Origin: an uncultured Oscillospiraceae bacterium
Lineage (GTDB): Bacteria > Bacillota > Clostridia > Oscillospirales > Oscillospiraceae
Assembly: GCA_910588975.1 (NCBI GenBank)
Contig: CAJUSE010000012.1
Span: 1 to 50,574, forward strand
Direction of reading: 5' to 3'
Length of the DNA: 50,574 bases
Shown here: in pieces, positions 31,196-38,820 of the stretch
How the letters are laid out: every line of letters begins with the position of its first letter
Numbering within the stretch: position 1 is the stretch's first letter
Notes under the pieces: generated by a model
Seen by the model: only the letters and a program-made list of their open reading frames with translations
What the model was told of the DNA's origin: nothing
Databases searched by the model: none
Made by a program: the position numbers and the translations under genes

Positions 31196-31753
31196 CTGGG
31201 TCTCACTCATGGCGGCAATGCGGGCCAGTGACTCCACCCGGAGCCCTTGGGAACGGAGCTGGTCCCCTCCGGGCTGGAAGGCCTTCTCCACGCAGATGCC
31301 CGCCCCCACCACTGTGCCGCCGGCCTGGTAGACCAGGTCCATAAGGCCCCGGAGGGCCGAGCCGTTGGCCAGAAAATCGTCAATGAGCAGCACCCGGTCC
31401 GTTGGATGCAGAAAATCCTTGGCCACCATCACATCGTAGTCGCCCCCATGGGTGAAGGAGTGGACCTTGGTGACATAGACAGTGCCGTCAATGTTTTTGC
31501 TCTTGCTCTTTTTGGCAAAGAGGACGGGCACGTCAAAATACTGGGCGGCCACACAGGCAATACCAATGCCCGAAGCCTCAATGGTCAGGATCTTGGTGAC
31601 TCCCTCGTCTCCAAACAGGCGAAAAAATTCCTTGCCCATCTCGTTGTAGAGCCTCACATCGATCTGGTGATTGAGAAAGCTGTCCACCTTTAATACTTCC
31701 CCATTCTCCCGAATTTTTCCGTCCCGGCGGATGCGCTCCTCCAACAGCTTCAT
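31178..31753 (-). CDS. xpt: Xanthine phosphoribosyltransferase
   Basis: 191 residues, normal length. Salvages xanthine (and guanine) to XMP using PRPP. Motifs: 'DSFLNHQIDVRLYNEMGKEFF', 'TIEASGIGIACVAA', 'FAKKSKSKNI' and the PRPP loop 'VLLIDDFLANGSAL'. ATG at 31753 has AGGGGAGAG just upstream; the longer open frame is not supported. No purine riboswitch was seen upstream, although xpt is often controlled by one. Confidence 0.95.
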   Translation of the reverse strand: MKLLEERIRRDGKIRENGEVLKVDSFLNHQIDVRLYNEMGKEFFRLFGDEGVTKILTIEASGIGIACVAAQYFDVPVLFAKKSKSKNIDGTVYVTKVHSFTHGGDYDVMVAKDFLHPTDRVLLIDDFLANGSALRGLMDLVYQAGGTVVGAGICVEKAFQPGGDQLRSQGLRVESLARIAAMSETQGVTFC

Positions 31754-31871
31754 GCCCTCTCCCCTCTCTTGTTTTGACCCTATTCTACTCCTTCCAACGT
31801 CAAAAAGCAAGAAAAGCCGGAGATCAGGCGTGGCCTGCCAAAAAAGGATCACAAAGGGCGGACATTTGATA

Positions 31872-31900
31872 TTGTCAAGCAGCCTTTGGGGTGCTATAAT
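31872..31900 (+). promoter_or_regulatory. Promoter of the ROK kinase gene
   Basis: TTGTCA (31872-31877), 17 bp, TATAAT (31895-31900). The leader of about 95 nt overlaps the region upstream of xpt. Confidence 0.8.
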
Positions 31901-32000
31901 ATTTTTAATAAAATTCTCTTTGCTTAAGCGGCTGACACTGTGCATATTAGACAGATATTTTCTGCTCTTTTTAATCCATTCAGAGAGGTCGTGACAGGAA

Positions 32001-32921
32001 GTGAAACGCATCTTTGCCGTAGATATCGGGGGGACGGCGGTAAAATACGCCCTGATAGACGAGAACTTCCACCTCACCCATCAAGGGGAGTTTCCCACCC
32101 CCTATGACGGGGCGGAGGAGCTGATCGAAGCCATCTTGCAGGCGGCCGAGCCCTTCCGGGGGCAATTTGAGGGCGTCGGCATCAGCCTGCCCGGCACCGT
32201 GATGGACGACCCCGAAGGCACCGTCAAGCGAGGGGGAAACCTGGTCTTTATGAACGATATACCCCTGGGCTGGCGGATCCGGGAGCGATTGGGGGTCCCC
32301 TGCGCCGTGGAGAATGACGGCAAGGCCGGCGTGCTGGGCGAGTACGCCTCGGGGGCCCTGAAGGGCTGCCGCAGCGGCGTTGTGGTGGTGCTGGGCACCG
32401 GCATCGGCGGGGGTATCCTCATCGACGGCAAGGTGTGGAAGGGCAGTCATTTCTTCGCCGGGGAGTTCAGTTTCATCTATGACGACTTCACCAAGCCCCT
32501 GAACATGGACGCCGTTTTTGCCGGGGGCTTCGGCGCCCGGGGACTGCTGGAACAGGTCGTCCGGGCCAAGGGGCTGCCGGCGGACACCCAGCTCAGCGGC
32601 CGGGAGATCTTTGCCATGGCCAACGCCGGGGACGAGCAGGTCATCGGCGGCATCCGCTCCTACGCCGCCGGCGTGGCACGACAGCTCTACAATTTACAGG
32701 TCATTTTGGACCCGGAGGTCATCGCCGTGGGAGGCGGCATCAGCGCCCAGCCCCTGCTCCACCGGCTCATCGGAGAGGAGATCGACAAGCTCTACGCCGC
32801 CTTTGATACCATGAAGGTGTTCCCGCCCCCCAAGGCCCATGTGGTGCCTGCCCAGAACGGCAACAACGCCAACCTCATCGGGGCGGCCTTCCGGTGTTTT
32901 GAGGTCATCAAGGGGGCGTAA
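32001..32921 (+). CDS. ROK-family sugar kinase (probable beta-glucoside kinase)
   Basis: 306 residues. ATP motif 'FAVDIGGTAVKYALID', catalytic Asp region 'VENDGKAGVLGEYA', 'VVVLGTGIGGGILIDGK', then 'HFFAGEFSFI' in place of the zinc-binding GHxxxxxxxxxCxCG motif, which is absent. ROK kinases of this type without the zinc motif include BglK, which phosphorylates cellobiose and other beta-glucosides at the 6-position. The next gene on the same strand is a 6-phospho-beta-glucosidase, which fits. Starts with GTG; the ribosome site (AGGAA) is very close to it. Confidence 0.85.
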   Translation: MKRIFAVDIGGTAVKYALIDENFHLTHQGEFPTPYDGAEELIEAILQAAEPFRGQFEGVGISLPGTVMDDPEGTVKRGGNLVFMNDIPLGWRIRERLGVPCAVENDGKAGVLGEYASGALKGCRSGVVVVLGTGIGGGILIDGKVWKGSHFFAGEFSFIYDDFTKPLNMDAVFAGGFGARGLLEQVVRAKGLPADTQLSGREIFAMANAGDEQVIGGIRSYAAGVARQLYNLQVILDPEVIAVGGGISAQPLLHRLIGEEIDKLYAAFDTMKVFPPPKAHVVPAQNGNNANLIGAAFRCFEVIKGA

Positions 32922-32947
32922 GGAACCTGGTGGGCACCGGGAGCAGA

Positions 32948-33081
32948 AAGTCCCTTTTTTTCGACTAATCCTGGTAAAATGCCCATAGGGCATTTGGGGC
33001 GGCTCCGCCGCCCACCTGCGCAGGTGGAAATCTTACAGTTTCGTCGGGCCACGTGGTAGAAATGTCAGAAAAAGGGGGCTT
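32948..33081 (+). repeat. Structured intergenic element, copy B
   Basis: A 134-bp unit with inverted ends 32948-32965 and 33064-33081 (14 of 18 pair, plus three G-U type pairs). Hairpin 1 AAATGCCC/GGGCATTT (32977-32995), hairpin 2 GGGCGGC-TCC-GCCGCCC (32997-33013), hairpin 3 a palindrome CCACCTGCGCAGGTGG (33012-33027), then the conserved block 33041-33064, 21 of 24 bases identical to copy A. Same orientation as copy A. It lies between the ROK kinase and glucosidase genes. Confidence 0.75.
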
Positions 33082-33159
33082 TTGGGGCTCCGACTAAACA
33101 CGTTGTCCATTGTAAAAAGCAGAGCAATTTTAATATCAACATAAAGGAGAGGAACGAAC

Positions 33160-34605
33160 ATGAAAAAATTCCCTGAGGGCTTTTTGTGGGGCGGTGCCTG
33201 TGCCGCCAACCAGTTTGAGGGCGCCTGGAACCTGGACGGCAAGGGGGCCAGCGTGTCCGACATGTGCACCAACGGCACCGCCACCACCTCCAAGTGGATC
33301 ACCACCACCCATCACCCCGACCGGCTCTACCCCTCCCACGAGGCCATCGACTTCTACCACCACTATGAGGAGGACATCGCCCTCTTTGCCGAGATGGGCT
33401 TCAAGGTTTTCCGCACCTCCATCAACTGGACCCGCATTTTCCCTAAGGGCTGGGAAGAGAAGCCCAACGAGGCCGGCCTGGCCTTTTACGACCGGGTCTT
33501 TGACTGCTGCAAAAAGCACAACATCGAACCTTTGGTGACCATCTCCCACTACGAGCTGCCCTACGCCCTGGTGGAGAAGTACAACGGCTGGGAGAGCCGG
33601 GAGCTGGTGGGCTTCTTTATGAACTACTGCAAGGCCATTTTTGAGCGGTACAAGGACAAGGTGAAGTACTGGCTCACCTTTAACGAGATCAACGCCGGCA
33701 CCATGACCATGGGCTCCATCCTGTCCCTGGGCACTGCCCGAGGCTACGAGGGCCCCACCGCCGGCATTCCCGACGATATGCAGGCCCGGTTCCAGGGGCT
33801 TCACCACCAGTTTGTGGCCTCGGCCCTGGCGGTGAAGTACGCCCACGAGCACTACCCCCAGTTCCAGATGGGCTGCATGAATATCTACGCCCCCGCCTAT
33901 CCCATGACCCCCGACCCCAAGGACATTCTGGCCTGCCAGCAGCGCACCCAGATGACCAACTACTTCTGCTCGGACATCCAGGTCCGGGGGGCCTATCCCT
34001 TCTACGCCCAGCGCTACTTTGAGGAGCACGGCATCACCGTGAAGATGGAGCCGGGGGACGAGGCCATTCTGAAGGAGGGCACGGTGGACTTCTACACCTT
34101 CAGCTACTATATGAGCAACTGTCTCACCACCCATGAGGAGGACAGCGGCCCCAGCGTGGGGGGCAACCTGGTGGGCGGGGCCAAAAACCCCTACCTCCAG
34201 GCCAGCGACTGGGGCTGGCAGATCGACCCCATGGGCCTGCGCTGGTCCCTCAACGAGATCTACGCCCGCTACCAGATCCCCATGATGGTGGTGGAGAACG
34301 GCCTGGGCGCCAGGGACGAGCTCACCGCCGACGGCAAGGTCCACGACGACTATCGCATCGACTATCTGCGCCTGCACATTGAGCAGATGGCCCAGGCGGT
34401 GGCCGACGGAGTGGACCTGCGGGGCTACACCACCTGGGGCCCTATCGACCTGGTCAGCGCCGGCACTGGCGAGATGGCCAAGCGGTACGGCTTTATCTAT
34501 GTGAAGAAATATGACGACGGCACCGGCGACCTCAGCCGCCTGCGCAAGGACAGCTTCTACTGGTACAAGAAGGTCATCGCCTCCAACGGAGAGGATCTGG
34601 CGTGA
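33160..34605 (+). CDS. 6-phospho-beta-glucosidase (glycoside hydrolase family 1)
   Basis: 481 residues, standard GH1 length. Acid/base Glu176 in 'WLTFNEIN' and nucleophile Glu379 in 'MVVENGLG'. The C-terminal 'VSAGTGEMAKRYGFIYV' holds the Ser/Lys/Tyr set that binds the 6-phosphate in BglA/AscB enzymes, followed by 'DSFYWYKKVIASNGEDL', also typical. Splits phosphorylated cellobiose or aryl-beta-glucosides into glucose-6-phosphate and glucose or aglycone. AGGAGAGG precedes the ATG. No PTS gene is nearby, so the substrate phosphate probably comes from the ROK kinase upstream. Confidence 0.95.
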   Translation: MKKFPEGFLWGGACAANQFEGAWNLDGKGASVSDMCTNGTATTSKWITTTHHPDRLYPSHEAIDFYHHYEEDIALFAEMGFKVFRTSINWTRIFPKGWEEKPNEAGLAFYDRVFDCCKKHNIEPLVTISHYELPYALVEKYNGWESRELVGFFMNYCKAIFERYKDKVKYWLTFNEINAGTMTMGSILSLGTARGYEGPTAGIPDDMQARFQGLHHQFVASALAVKYAHEHYPQFQMGCMNIYAPAYPMTPDPKDILACQQRTQMTNYFCSDIQVRGAYPFYAQRYFEEHGITVKMEPGDEAILKEGTVDFYTFSYYMSNCLTTHEEDSGPSVGGNLVGGAKNPYLQASDWGWQIDPMGLRWSLNEIYARYQIPMMVVENGLGARDELTADGKVHDDYRIDYLRLHIEQMAQAVADGVDLRGYTTWGPIDLVSAGTGEMAKRYGFIYVKKYDDGTGDLSRLRKDSFYWYKKVIASNGEDLA

Positions 34606-34653
34606 CGGTCTGGGGAAACACGGGCAAAAGCCTCCTGCAGAGAAGGTATTTTT

Positions 34654-34977
34654 ATGATCATTGACACAATTCCGGTAAAGCAAATTCGGCTTATCATGGA
34701 GTATCGCTCTTTCCCCATGTGGCTCTGTGATGAGAATGGTATTCAAATTGCAGAGGGGCTTGTGGAAGAGTTGCAGGATGATCACAAGCTATACCAGGAA
34801 TTGCAGGATGTCCAGCAGATCTATGACGGACTGTTCATCGACAATAAAATTGAGTTTTCCTTTCGTGGATTTGCAAGCGAGGACGAGGAGAAAATTTTCC
34901 AGAAACGGCTGCAAGCGATCGCAGACTATGTTCAGAAACAAGTCGGCGAAAAATATTTTGTGAGGAATAGCTTCTAG
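34654..34977 (+). CDS. Hypothetical protein
   Basis: 107 residues, acidic and Gln/Asp-rich, no signal or membrane segment. Clearly lower G+C than its neighbours (A+T at most third positions), suggesting recent acquisition. It follows the glucosidase by 48 bp with AGAAGG upstream and has its own terminator. The even length and good hydrophobic pattern suggest a genuine folded protein, but I recognise no family. Confidence 0.6.
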   Translation: MIIDTIPVKQIRLIMEYRSFPMWLCDENGIQIAEGLVEELQDDHKLYQELQDVQQIYDGLFIDNKIEFSFRGFASEDEEKIFQKRLQAIADYVQKQVGEKYFVRNSF

Positions 34978-35025
34978 ACGGAGCAACCAGCAGTTTTCCC
35001 ACCCTCTCCAACAAAATAGCTCTCC

Positions 35026-35062
35026 GGCCCGGCTGCGGTTTGTCCGCAGCCGGGCCCTTTTT
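35026..35062 (+). terminator. Terminator after the ROK-glucosidase region
   Basis: A 13-bp perfect stem GGCCCGGCTGCGG / CCGCAGCCGGGCC, loop TTTGT, then T5. Confidence 0.92.
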
Positions 35063-35112
35063 GCCCTCCCCCTCTGTAACTCAATTGTAAGGTTTTCGTA
35101 ATCTCTTCTCTG

Positions 35113-35141
35113 TTGCCCGGTTTGGCGAAGACTGGTATAAT
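35113..35141 (+). promoter_or_regulatory. Promoter of the SLH-GH18 gene
   Basis: TTGCCC (35113-35118), 17 bp, TATAAT (35136-35141), about 40 bp before the ATG. Confidence 0.8.
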
Positions 35142-35180
35142 TGGGGTGTATCTCAGGTTTTTTGGGAGAGGAGGTCCCTC

Positions 35181-36788
35181 ATGTCCCTTCGACACCGTTT
35201 TACCGCCGCCGCACTGGCGGCTTTACTCACCCTCACCGCCGCCCCCGTCAGCGGCGCCGCCTACACCGATAGCCAGGACCACTGGGCTGCCCCGGTCATT
35301 GAAAAGGCCGGGGAATACGGCCTGATGGAGGGCTATCCCGATGGCCGCTTCGGGGTGGGCGAATACATGACCCGGGCCCAGTTCATCACCGTACTGTGCC
35401 GGATGTTCTCCTGGCCCACTGAGGGCCTCGAGGCCATCCCTGCCCTCACCGACGTGAAGGGCCACTGGGCCCAGGACTACATCTACGCCGCCGCAGAGCA
35501 AGGGGTCATTGACCAGGCTGGGGCGGTGTGCCCCGACGACTATATTTCCCGGCTGGACATGGCCCGGATGCTGGTCCGTGCCCTGGGCTACGGCCGGCTG
35601 GCCCAGAGCCTGGGGGAGACCGAGCTGCCCTTTGACGACGTCACCGAGGACCGGGGCGTGGTGGCCATCGCCTACCATCTGGGCATCATCACCGGGGTGG
35701 ATCAGAAGGGGCAGCTGAAATTCCTGCCCACCTTCTCCGCCCCCCGGGAGCAGGCGGCGGCCATGCTGGTGCGCTGCTATGAACGGCTCCACACCAAGAC
35801 CGACTGGCTCAACGGCTTTTACGCCGTCAACTCTTACAGCCAGATCAATTTGGTGGACAGTCTGGACGTGCTCAGCGTGGGCTGGGCCCAGCTGATGTAC
35901 CTGGAGGATGAACTCACCGTCAATCAGACCTCTGCCGGGGGCAACCACTGGGTGAAGCCCTCTGGCTCCAACCTGGTCACCGACCGGGCAGCCCAGGGGA
36001 ATTTGCCTTGCAATTTCACCGTTTTCGGCACCTCCTCCACCCTGGCCCGGCTGGCCGAGGAGGGACGGACTGCGGAGGCCGTAGACCTGTTGGTCCTGGC
36101 CGCCCAGGGCTATGCCGGCCTCACCATGGACGTAGAGGGGCTGCGGGAGAGCCATCGGGAGAGCTACACCGCCCTCATGACCGCCCTGCGCTCGGCCCTG
36201 CCGGCGGAGCAGACCCTTTACGTCTGCGTCCAGCCCGACACCTGGTATGGCGGCTTTGACTACCGGGCACTGGGAGAGCTCTGCGACAAGGTCATTCTCA
36301 TGGCCCACGACTACCAGTGGGTCAGCGTCCCCGACTCCTATGTGGGCACAGGCAACAGCTACACCCCGGTGACCCCCCTCCCGAAGGTGTACACCGCCCT
36401 GGCGCACATCACCGACCCGGAGACAGGTGTTCAGGACCGGTCCAAGCTGGCCCTGCAGATCTCCTTCGGCACCGCCGGGCTCCACGTGGATGAGGAGGGG
36501 CGGCTGCTGGACACCACCCTCTACCATCCCCTCCCCGACACCATCGCCAAGCGGCTGGGCCAGGAGGATACGGTATACACCTATGACGAGGCCAGCTGTA
36601 ACCCCTATATCGAGTACACCACCGAGGACGGGGAGCACTACAAGCTCTGGTATGAGGACGAGCGCAGCGTCCGGGACAAGCTGCAGCTGGCCCGGATGTT
36701 CGGCATCAACGGCGTGTCCATCTGGCGGCTTGGCACCATCCCGGCCTACCCGAACTACGACGTGTGGAGTGTACTGTCAGAGCGGTAA
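35181..36788 (+). CDS. Secreted SLH protein with GH18-like domain
   Basis: 535 residues. Signal peptide (about 25 residues, ending SGAA), three SLH repeats at residues 27-200 ('YTDSQDHWAAPVIEKAGEYGLMEGYPDGRFGVGEYMTRAQF' as first), then a glycoside hydrolase 18 TIM barrel to the end. The GH18 signature DxxDxDxE appears only as 'YAGLTMDVEGL', keeping Asp317 and the catalytic Glu319 but not the first Asp. GH18 proteins of this sporulation-related type (YaaH/YdhD-like) cut peptidoglycan aminosugar bonds, often in spores; here SLH repeats replace LysM for wall binding. Own promoter. Confidence 0.85.
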   Translation: MSLRHRFTAAALAALLTLTAAPVSGAAYTDSQDHWAAPVIEKAGEYGLMEGYPDGRFGVGEYMTRAQFITVLCRMFSWPTEGLEAIPALTDVKGHWAQDYIYAAAEQGVIDQAGAVCPDDYISRLDMARMLVRALGYGRLAQSLGETELPFDDVTEDRGVVAIAYHLGIITGVDQKGQLKFLPTFSAPREQAAAMLVRCYERLHTKTDWLNGFYAVNSYSQINLVDSLDVLSVGWAQLMYLEDELTVNQTSAGGNHWVKPSGSNLVTDRAAQGNLPCNFTVFGTSSTLARLAEEGRTAEAVDLLVLAAQGYAGLTMDVEGLRESHRESYTALMTALRSALPAEQTLYVCVQPDTWYGGFDYRALGELCDKVILMAHDYQWVSVPDSYVGTGNSYTPVTPLPKVYTALAHITDPETGVQDRSKLALQISFGTAGLHVDEEGRLLDTTLYHPLPDTIAKRLGQEDTVYTYDEASCNPYIEYTTEDGEHYKLWYEDERSVRDKLQLARMFGINGVSIWRLGTIPAYPNYDVWSVLSER

Positions 36789-36815
36789 AGGAAATATTTC
36801 CCCCTCGACCCCCTT

Positions 36816-36898
36816 CCCCTTCTTTCTCGGGATAATTTGGTAAAATATGGTTGTTCCTTCCCTGTTTTCCCAACCATTCCGAGAAAGAAGGGGTTTTT
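36816..36898 (+). promoter_or_regulatory. Long inverted repeat that ends in T5 and buries the noc ribosome site
   Basis: A perfect 15-bp inverted repeat, CCCCTTCTTTCTCGG (36816-36830) and CCGAGAAAGAAGGGG (36879-36893), followed by T5, one C and the noc ATG. An inner ATGGTTG/CAACCAT stem (36847-36853, 36871-36877 region) is nested. The right arm contains the AAGAAGGGG ribosome site. In read-through transcripts from the SLH-GH18 gene this would act as a terminator and hide the ribosome site; transcripts that begin inside the loop (a TAAAAT box is at 36841-36846) would lack the left arm and be translatable. Confidence 0.7.
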
Positions 36899-36899
36899 C

Positions 36900-37703
36900 A
36901 TGGCATTTTTACGAAAGAAGGGCCTTTTTGAGACGGGCCGCATCCTCTACATCCCGGTGGAGGAGATTGTCCCCAACCCAAACCAGCCCAGAAAGCACTT
37001 CTCCCAGGAGGGGCTGGAGGAGCTGGCCCAGAGCATTTCCCAACACGGCATCCTCCAGCCCCTGTCGGTACGGCGGGGAGCGGGGGGCTACGAGCTCATC
37101 GCCGGGGAGCGGCGGCTCCGGGCGGCCCGGATGGCCGGGCTGAAGGAGGTCCCCTGCCTGCTGGTGGGGGTGGACGAGCAGGAGTCCTCCCTGCTCTCCC
37201 TCATGGAGAACATCCAGCGCCGGGACCTGGACTTCTGGGAGGAGGCCCAGGCCCTCCAGGCCCTCCTGCAGGTCACCGGACTGAGCCAGGAGGGGGTGGC
37301 CAAACAGCTGGGGCTGAGCCAGTCGGCGGTGGCCAACAAGCTGCGGCTGTTGAAGCTCTCCCCCGAGGCCCTGCAGCTGCTCCGCCGGGCGGGGCTCACC
37401 GAGCGCCACGCCCGTGCCCTGCTGCGGCTGCCTGCCGAGATGCAAACCTCCTGCGCCCACTATGTGGTGGCCCACAATTTGACGGTAGCCAAGACGGAGG
37501 AATATGTGGAGGCCCTGCTCCAACCCCCGGTGGAGAAAAAGGGCAAGCCCATCCTCATTTTGAAGGATGTGCGGTTTTTCCTGAACACGGTAAAAAAGGG
37601 GCTCTCCCTCATGGCGGACGCCGGGGTTCGGGCGGACTGCCGGCGGGAGGATACCGAGGAGGAGATCCTGCTGACCATCCGGATCCCGAGGCAGACGGCA
37701 TAA
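36900..37703 (+). CDS. noc: Nucleoid occlusion protein Noc (ParB family)
   Basis: 267 residues. A ParB-type CTPase/DNA-clamp protein. Residues 16-105 form the N-domain with 'VEEIVPNPNQPRKHFSQEGLEELAQSISQHGILQPL' and 'LIAGERRLRAARMAGLKEVP' (GERR motif), then helix-turn-helix 'SQEGVAKQLGLSQSAVANKLRLLKL'. 'ANKLRLLKL' and 'TERHARALL' favour Noc over ParB. The N-terminus MAFLRKKGLF is short and amphipathic, as in the membrane-targeting helix of Noc. Blocks division over the nucleoid. A second family member, parB, lies 1.1 kb downstream. The ATG at 36900 follows the T-run of the hairpin. Confidence 0.88.
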   Translation: MAFLRKKGLFETGRILYIPVEEIVPNPNQPRKHFSQEGLEELAQSISQHGILQPLSVRRGAGGYELIAGERRLRAARMAGLKEVPCLLVGVDEQESSLLSLMENIQRRDLDFWEEAQALQALLQVTGLSQEGVAKQLGLSQSAVANKLRLLKLSPEALQLLRRAGLTERHARALLRLPAEMQTSCAHYVVAHNLTVAKTEEYVEALLQPPVEKKGKPILILKDVRFFLNTVKKGLSLMADAGVRADCRREDTEEEILLTIRIPRQTA

Positions 37704-37779
37704 AATAGAGCGACCTATCACCTACCCCCTGATGTTCTATGTTTCACGTGGAACTCGTCGTCGCAAATTCCGCTCTATT
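37704..37779 (+). other. parS-like site 1 inside a large inverted repeat
   Basis: The 16-mer at 37740-37755 (TGTTTCACGTGGAACT) differs from a parS variant (TGTTTCACGTGGAACA) at the last base only. It lies between arms AATAGAGCG (37704-37712) and CGCTCTATT (37771-37779), 9-bp perfect complements. A separate 12-bp perfect hairpin, CGCAGGAAAATG / CATTTTCCTGCG, follows at 37829-37860. The stretch 37704-38022 otherwise has no gene. Confidence 0.8.
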
Positions 37780-37828
37780 CCGCTTCCGCCTGCGGCGAAA
37801 GCTCCATGCGCTCCCTTGCTCCTCCTCT

Positions 37829-37860
37829 CGCAGGAAAATGTAGAGGCCCATTTTCCTGCG
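37829..37860. repeat. Perfect 12-bp inverted repeat in the noc-parA gap
   Basis: CGCAGGAAAATG (37829-37840) and CATTTTCCTGCG (37849-37860), 8-base loop. No T-run, so not a terminator. Function unknown. Confidence 0.7.
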
Positions 37861-37890
37861 TAAAGGTCAGGGGCATCTCTATCAAGGAGA

Positions 37891-37940
37891 AAACCCGTGA
37901 CGTTCCACGTGAAACATGGAACGTCACGGGTTTTTTTGCT
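37891..37940 (+). terminator. Noc terminator with parS-like site 2 in its stem and loop
   Basis: A 16-bp perfect stem (37891-37906 with 37918-37933), loop of 11 bases, then T-run. The 16-mer at 37901-37916 (CGTTCCACGTGAAACA) matches the parS consensus TGTTNCACGTGAAACA at all but the first base and overlaps the left arm and loop. The same bases thus serve as ParB or Noc site in DNA and as terminator in RNA. Confidence 0.82.
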
Positions 37941-37947
37941 GTTCCTA

Positions 37948-37976
37948 TTGAAAAAAGCCATTTTGCAGGGTATAAT
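37948..37976 (+). promoter_or_regulatory. Promoter of parA-parB
   Basis: TTGAAA (37948-37953), 17 bp, TATAAT (37971-37976), about 45 bp before the parA ATG and only about 30 bp downstream of parS-like site 2. Confidence 0.85.
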
Positions 37977-38022
37977 AAAGGTTACCTATTTTGGAAACTG
38001 TAACTGTGAAAGGCTGTGCGCT

Positions 38023-38781
38023 ATGGCCAAGCGAATTGCGATCGTCAATCAAAAGGGTGGCGTGGGCAAAACCACCACCTGTGTCAATCTGGCCTCTGCC
38101 CTCCACGCCAAGGGCCAGCGGGTTTTGGTGTGCGACTTTGACCCCCAGGCCAACGCCACTTCCGGCCTTGGCGTGGACAAGACCACTGCCAACCCCAGCG
38201 TCTATGAGGTGCTTATCGAGGGGGCCGAGTGCAAAAAGGCCATTGTGGCCACTCCCTACTGCGACGTGGTGCCGGTGAACAAGTCCCTGGCCGGCGCCGG
38301 CATCGAAATGATCGGCATGGCCGACCGGGAGCACCTGCTCAGCCGGGCGCTGGACAGCGTCAACGATGAGTATGACTATGTCCTCATCGACTGTCCCCCC
38401 TCTCTGGAGCTGCTCACCCTTAACGCCCTGTGCGCCGCCGACAGCGTGCTAGTGCCCGTGCAGTGCGAGTATTACGCTCTGGAAGGACTCAGCGACCTGT
38501 TGGGCACGGTGCGTATTGTCAAGCGGTCTTTGAACCCCAAGATCGCCCTGGAGGGCGTGGTGCTGACTATGTTTGACAGCCGGACCAACCTCTCCATGCA
38601 GGTGGCCGAGGAGGTCAAGCGCCACTTCCCCGGCCAGGTCTACGCCACCGTCATCCCCCGGAATGTCCGCCTGTCCGAGGCCCCCAGCCACGGCAGGCCC
38701 ATCGACGCCTACGACCCCTACTCACGGGGGGCCGAGGCCTACGCCGGTTTGGCCGACGAGGTTTTGGCCCAGAATACATAA
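38023..38781 (+). CDS. parA: Chromosome partitioning ATPase ParA (Soj)
   Basis: 252 residues. Deviant Walker A 'QKGGVGKTTT' near residue 10, 'DFDPQANAT', 'DYVLIDCPPSL' Walker B, and 'ADSVLVPVQCEYYALEGL'. Segregates origins together with ParB on parS and regulates DnaA in Firmicutes. The ATG at 38023 begins the conserved sequence; an open frame upstream crosses the promoter and is not used. Followed by parB after 39 bp. Confidence 0.96.
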   Translation: MAKRIAIVNQKGGVGKTTTCVNLASALHAKGQRVLVCDFDPQANATSGLGVDKTTANPSVYEVLIEGAECKKAIVATPYCDVVPVNKSLAGAGIEMIGMADREHLLSRALDSVNDEYDYVLIDCPPSLELLTLNALCAADSVLVPVQCEYYALEGLSDLLGTVRIVKRSLNPKIALEGVVLTMFDSRTNLSMQVAEEVKRHFPGQVYATVIPRNVRLSEAPSHGRPIDAYDPYSRGAEAYAGLADEVLAQNT

Positions 38782-38820
38782 AGAACGCTTGAACAGAAAC
38801 AGGAAAGAAGGTGTTGTATA

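Noticed and set aside
31754..32000. Guanine/xanthine riboswitch before xpt
   Set aside because: No purine aptamer loops were found in the leader.
24943..33064. CCACGTGG core in the structured elements as a possible parS
   Set aside because: Flanks do not match TGTTNCACGTGAAACA; coincidental core.
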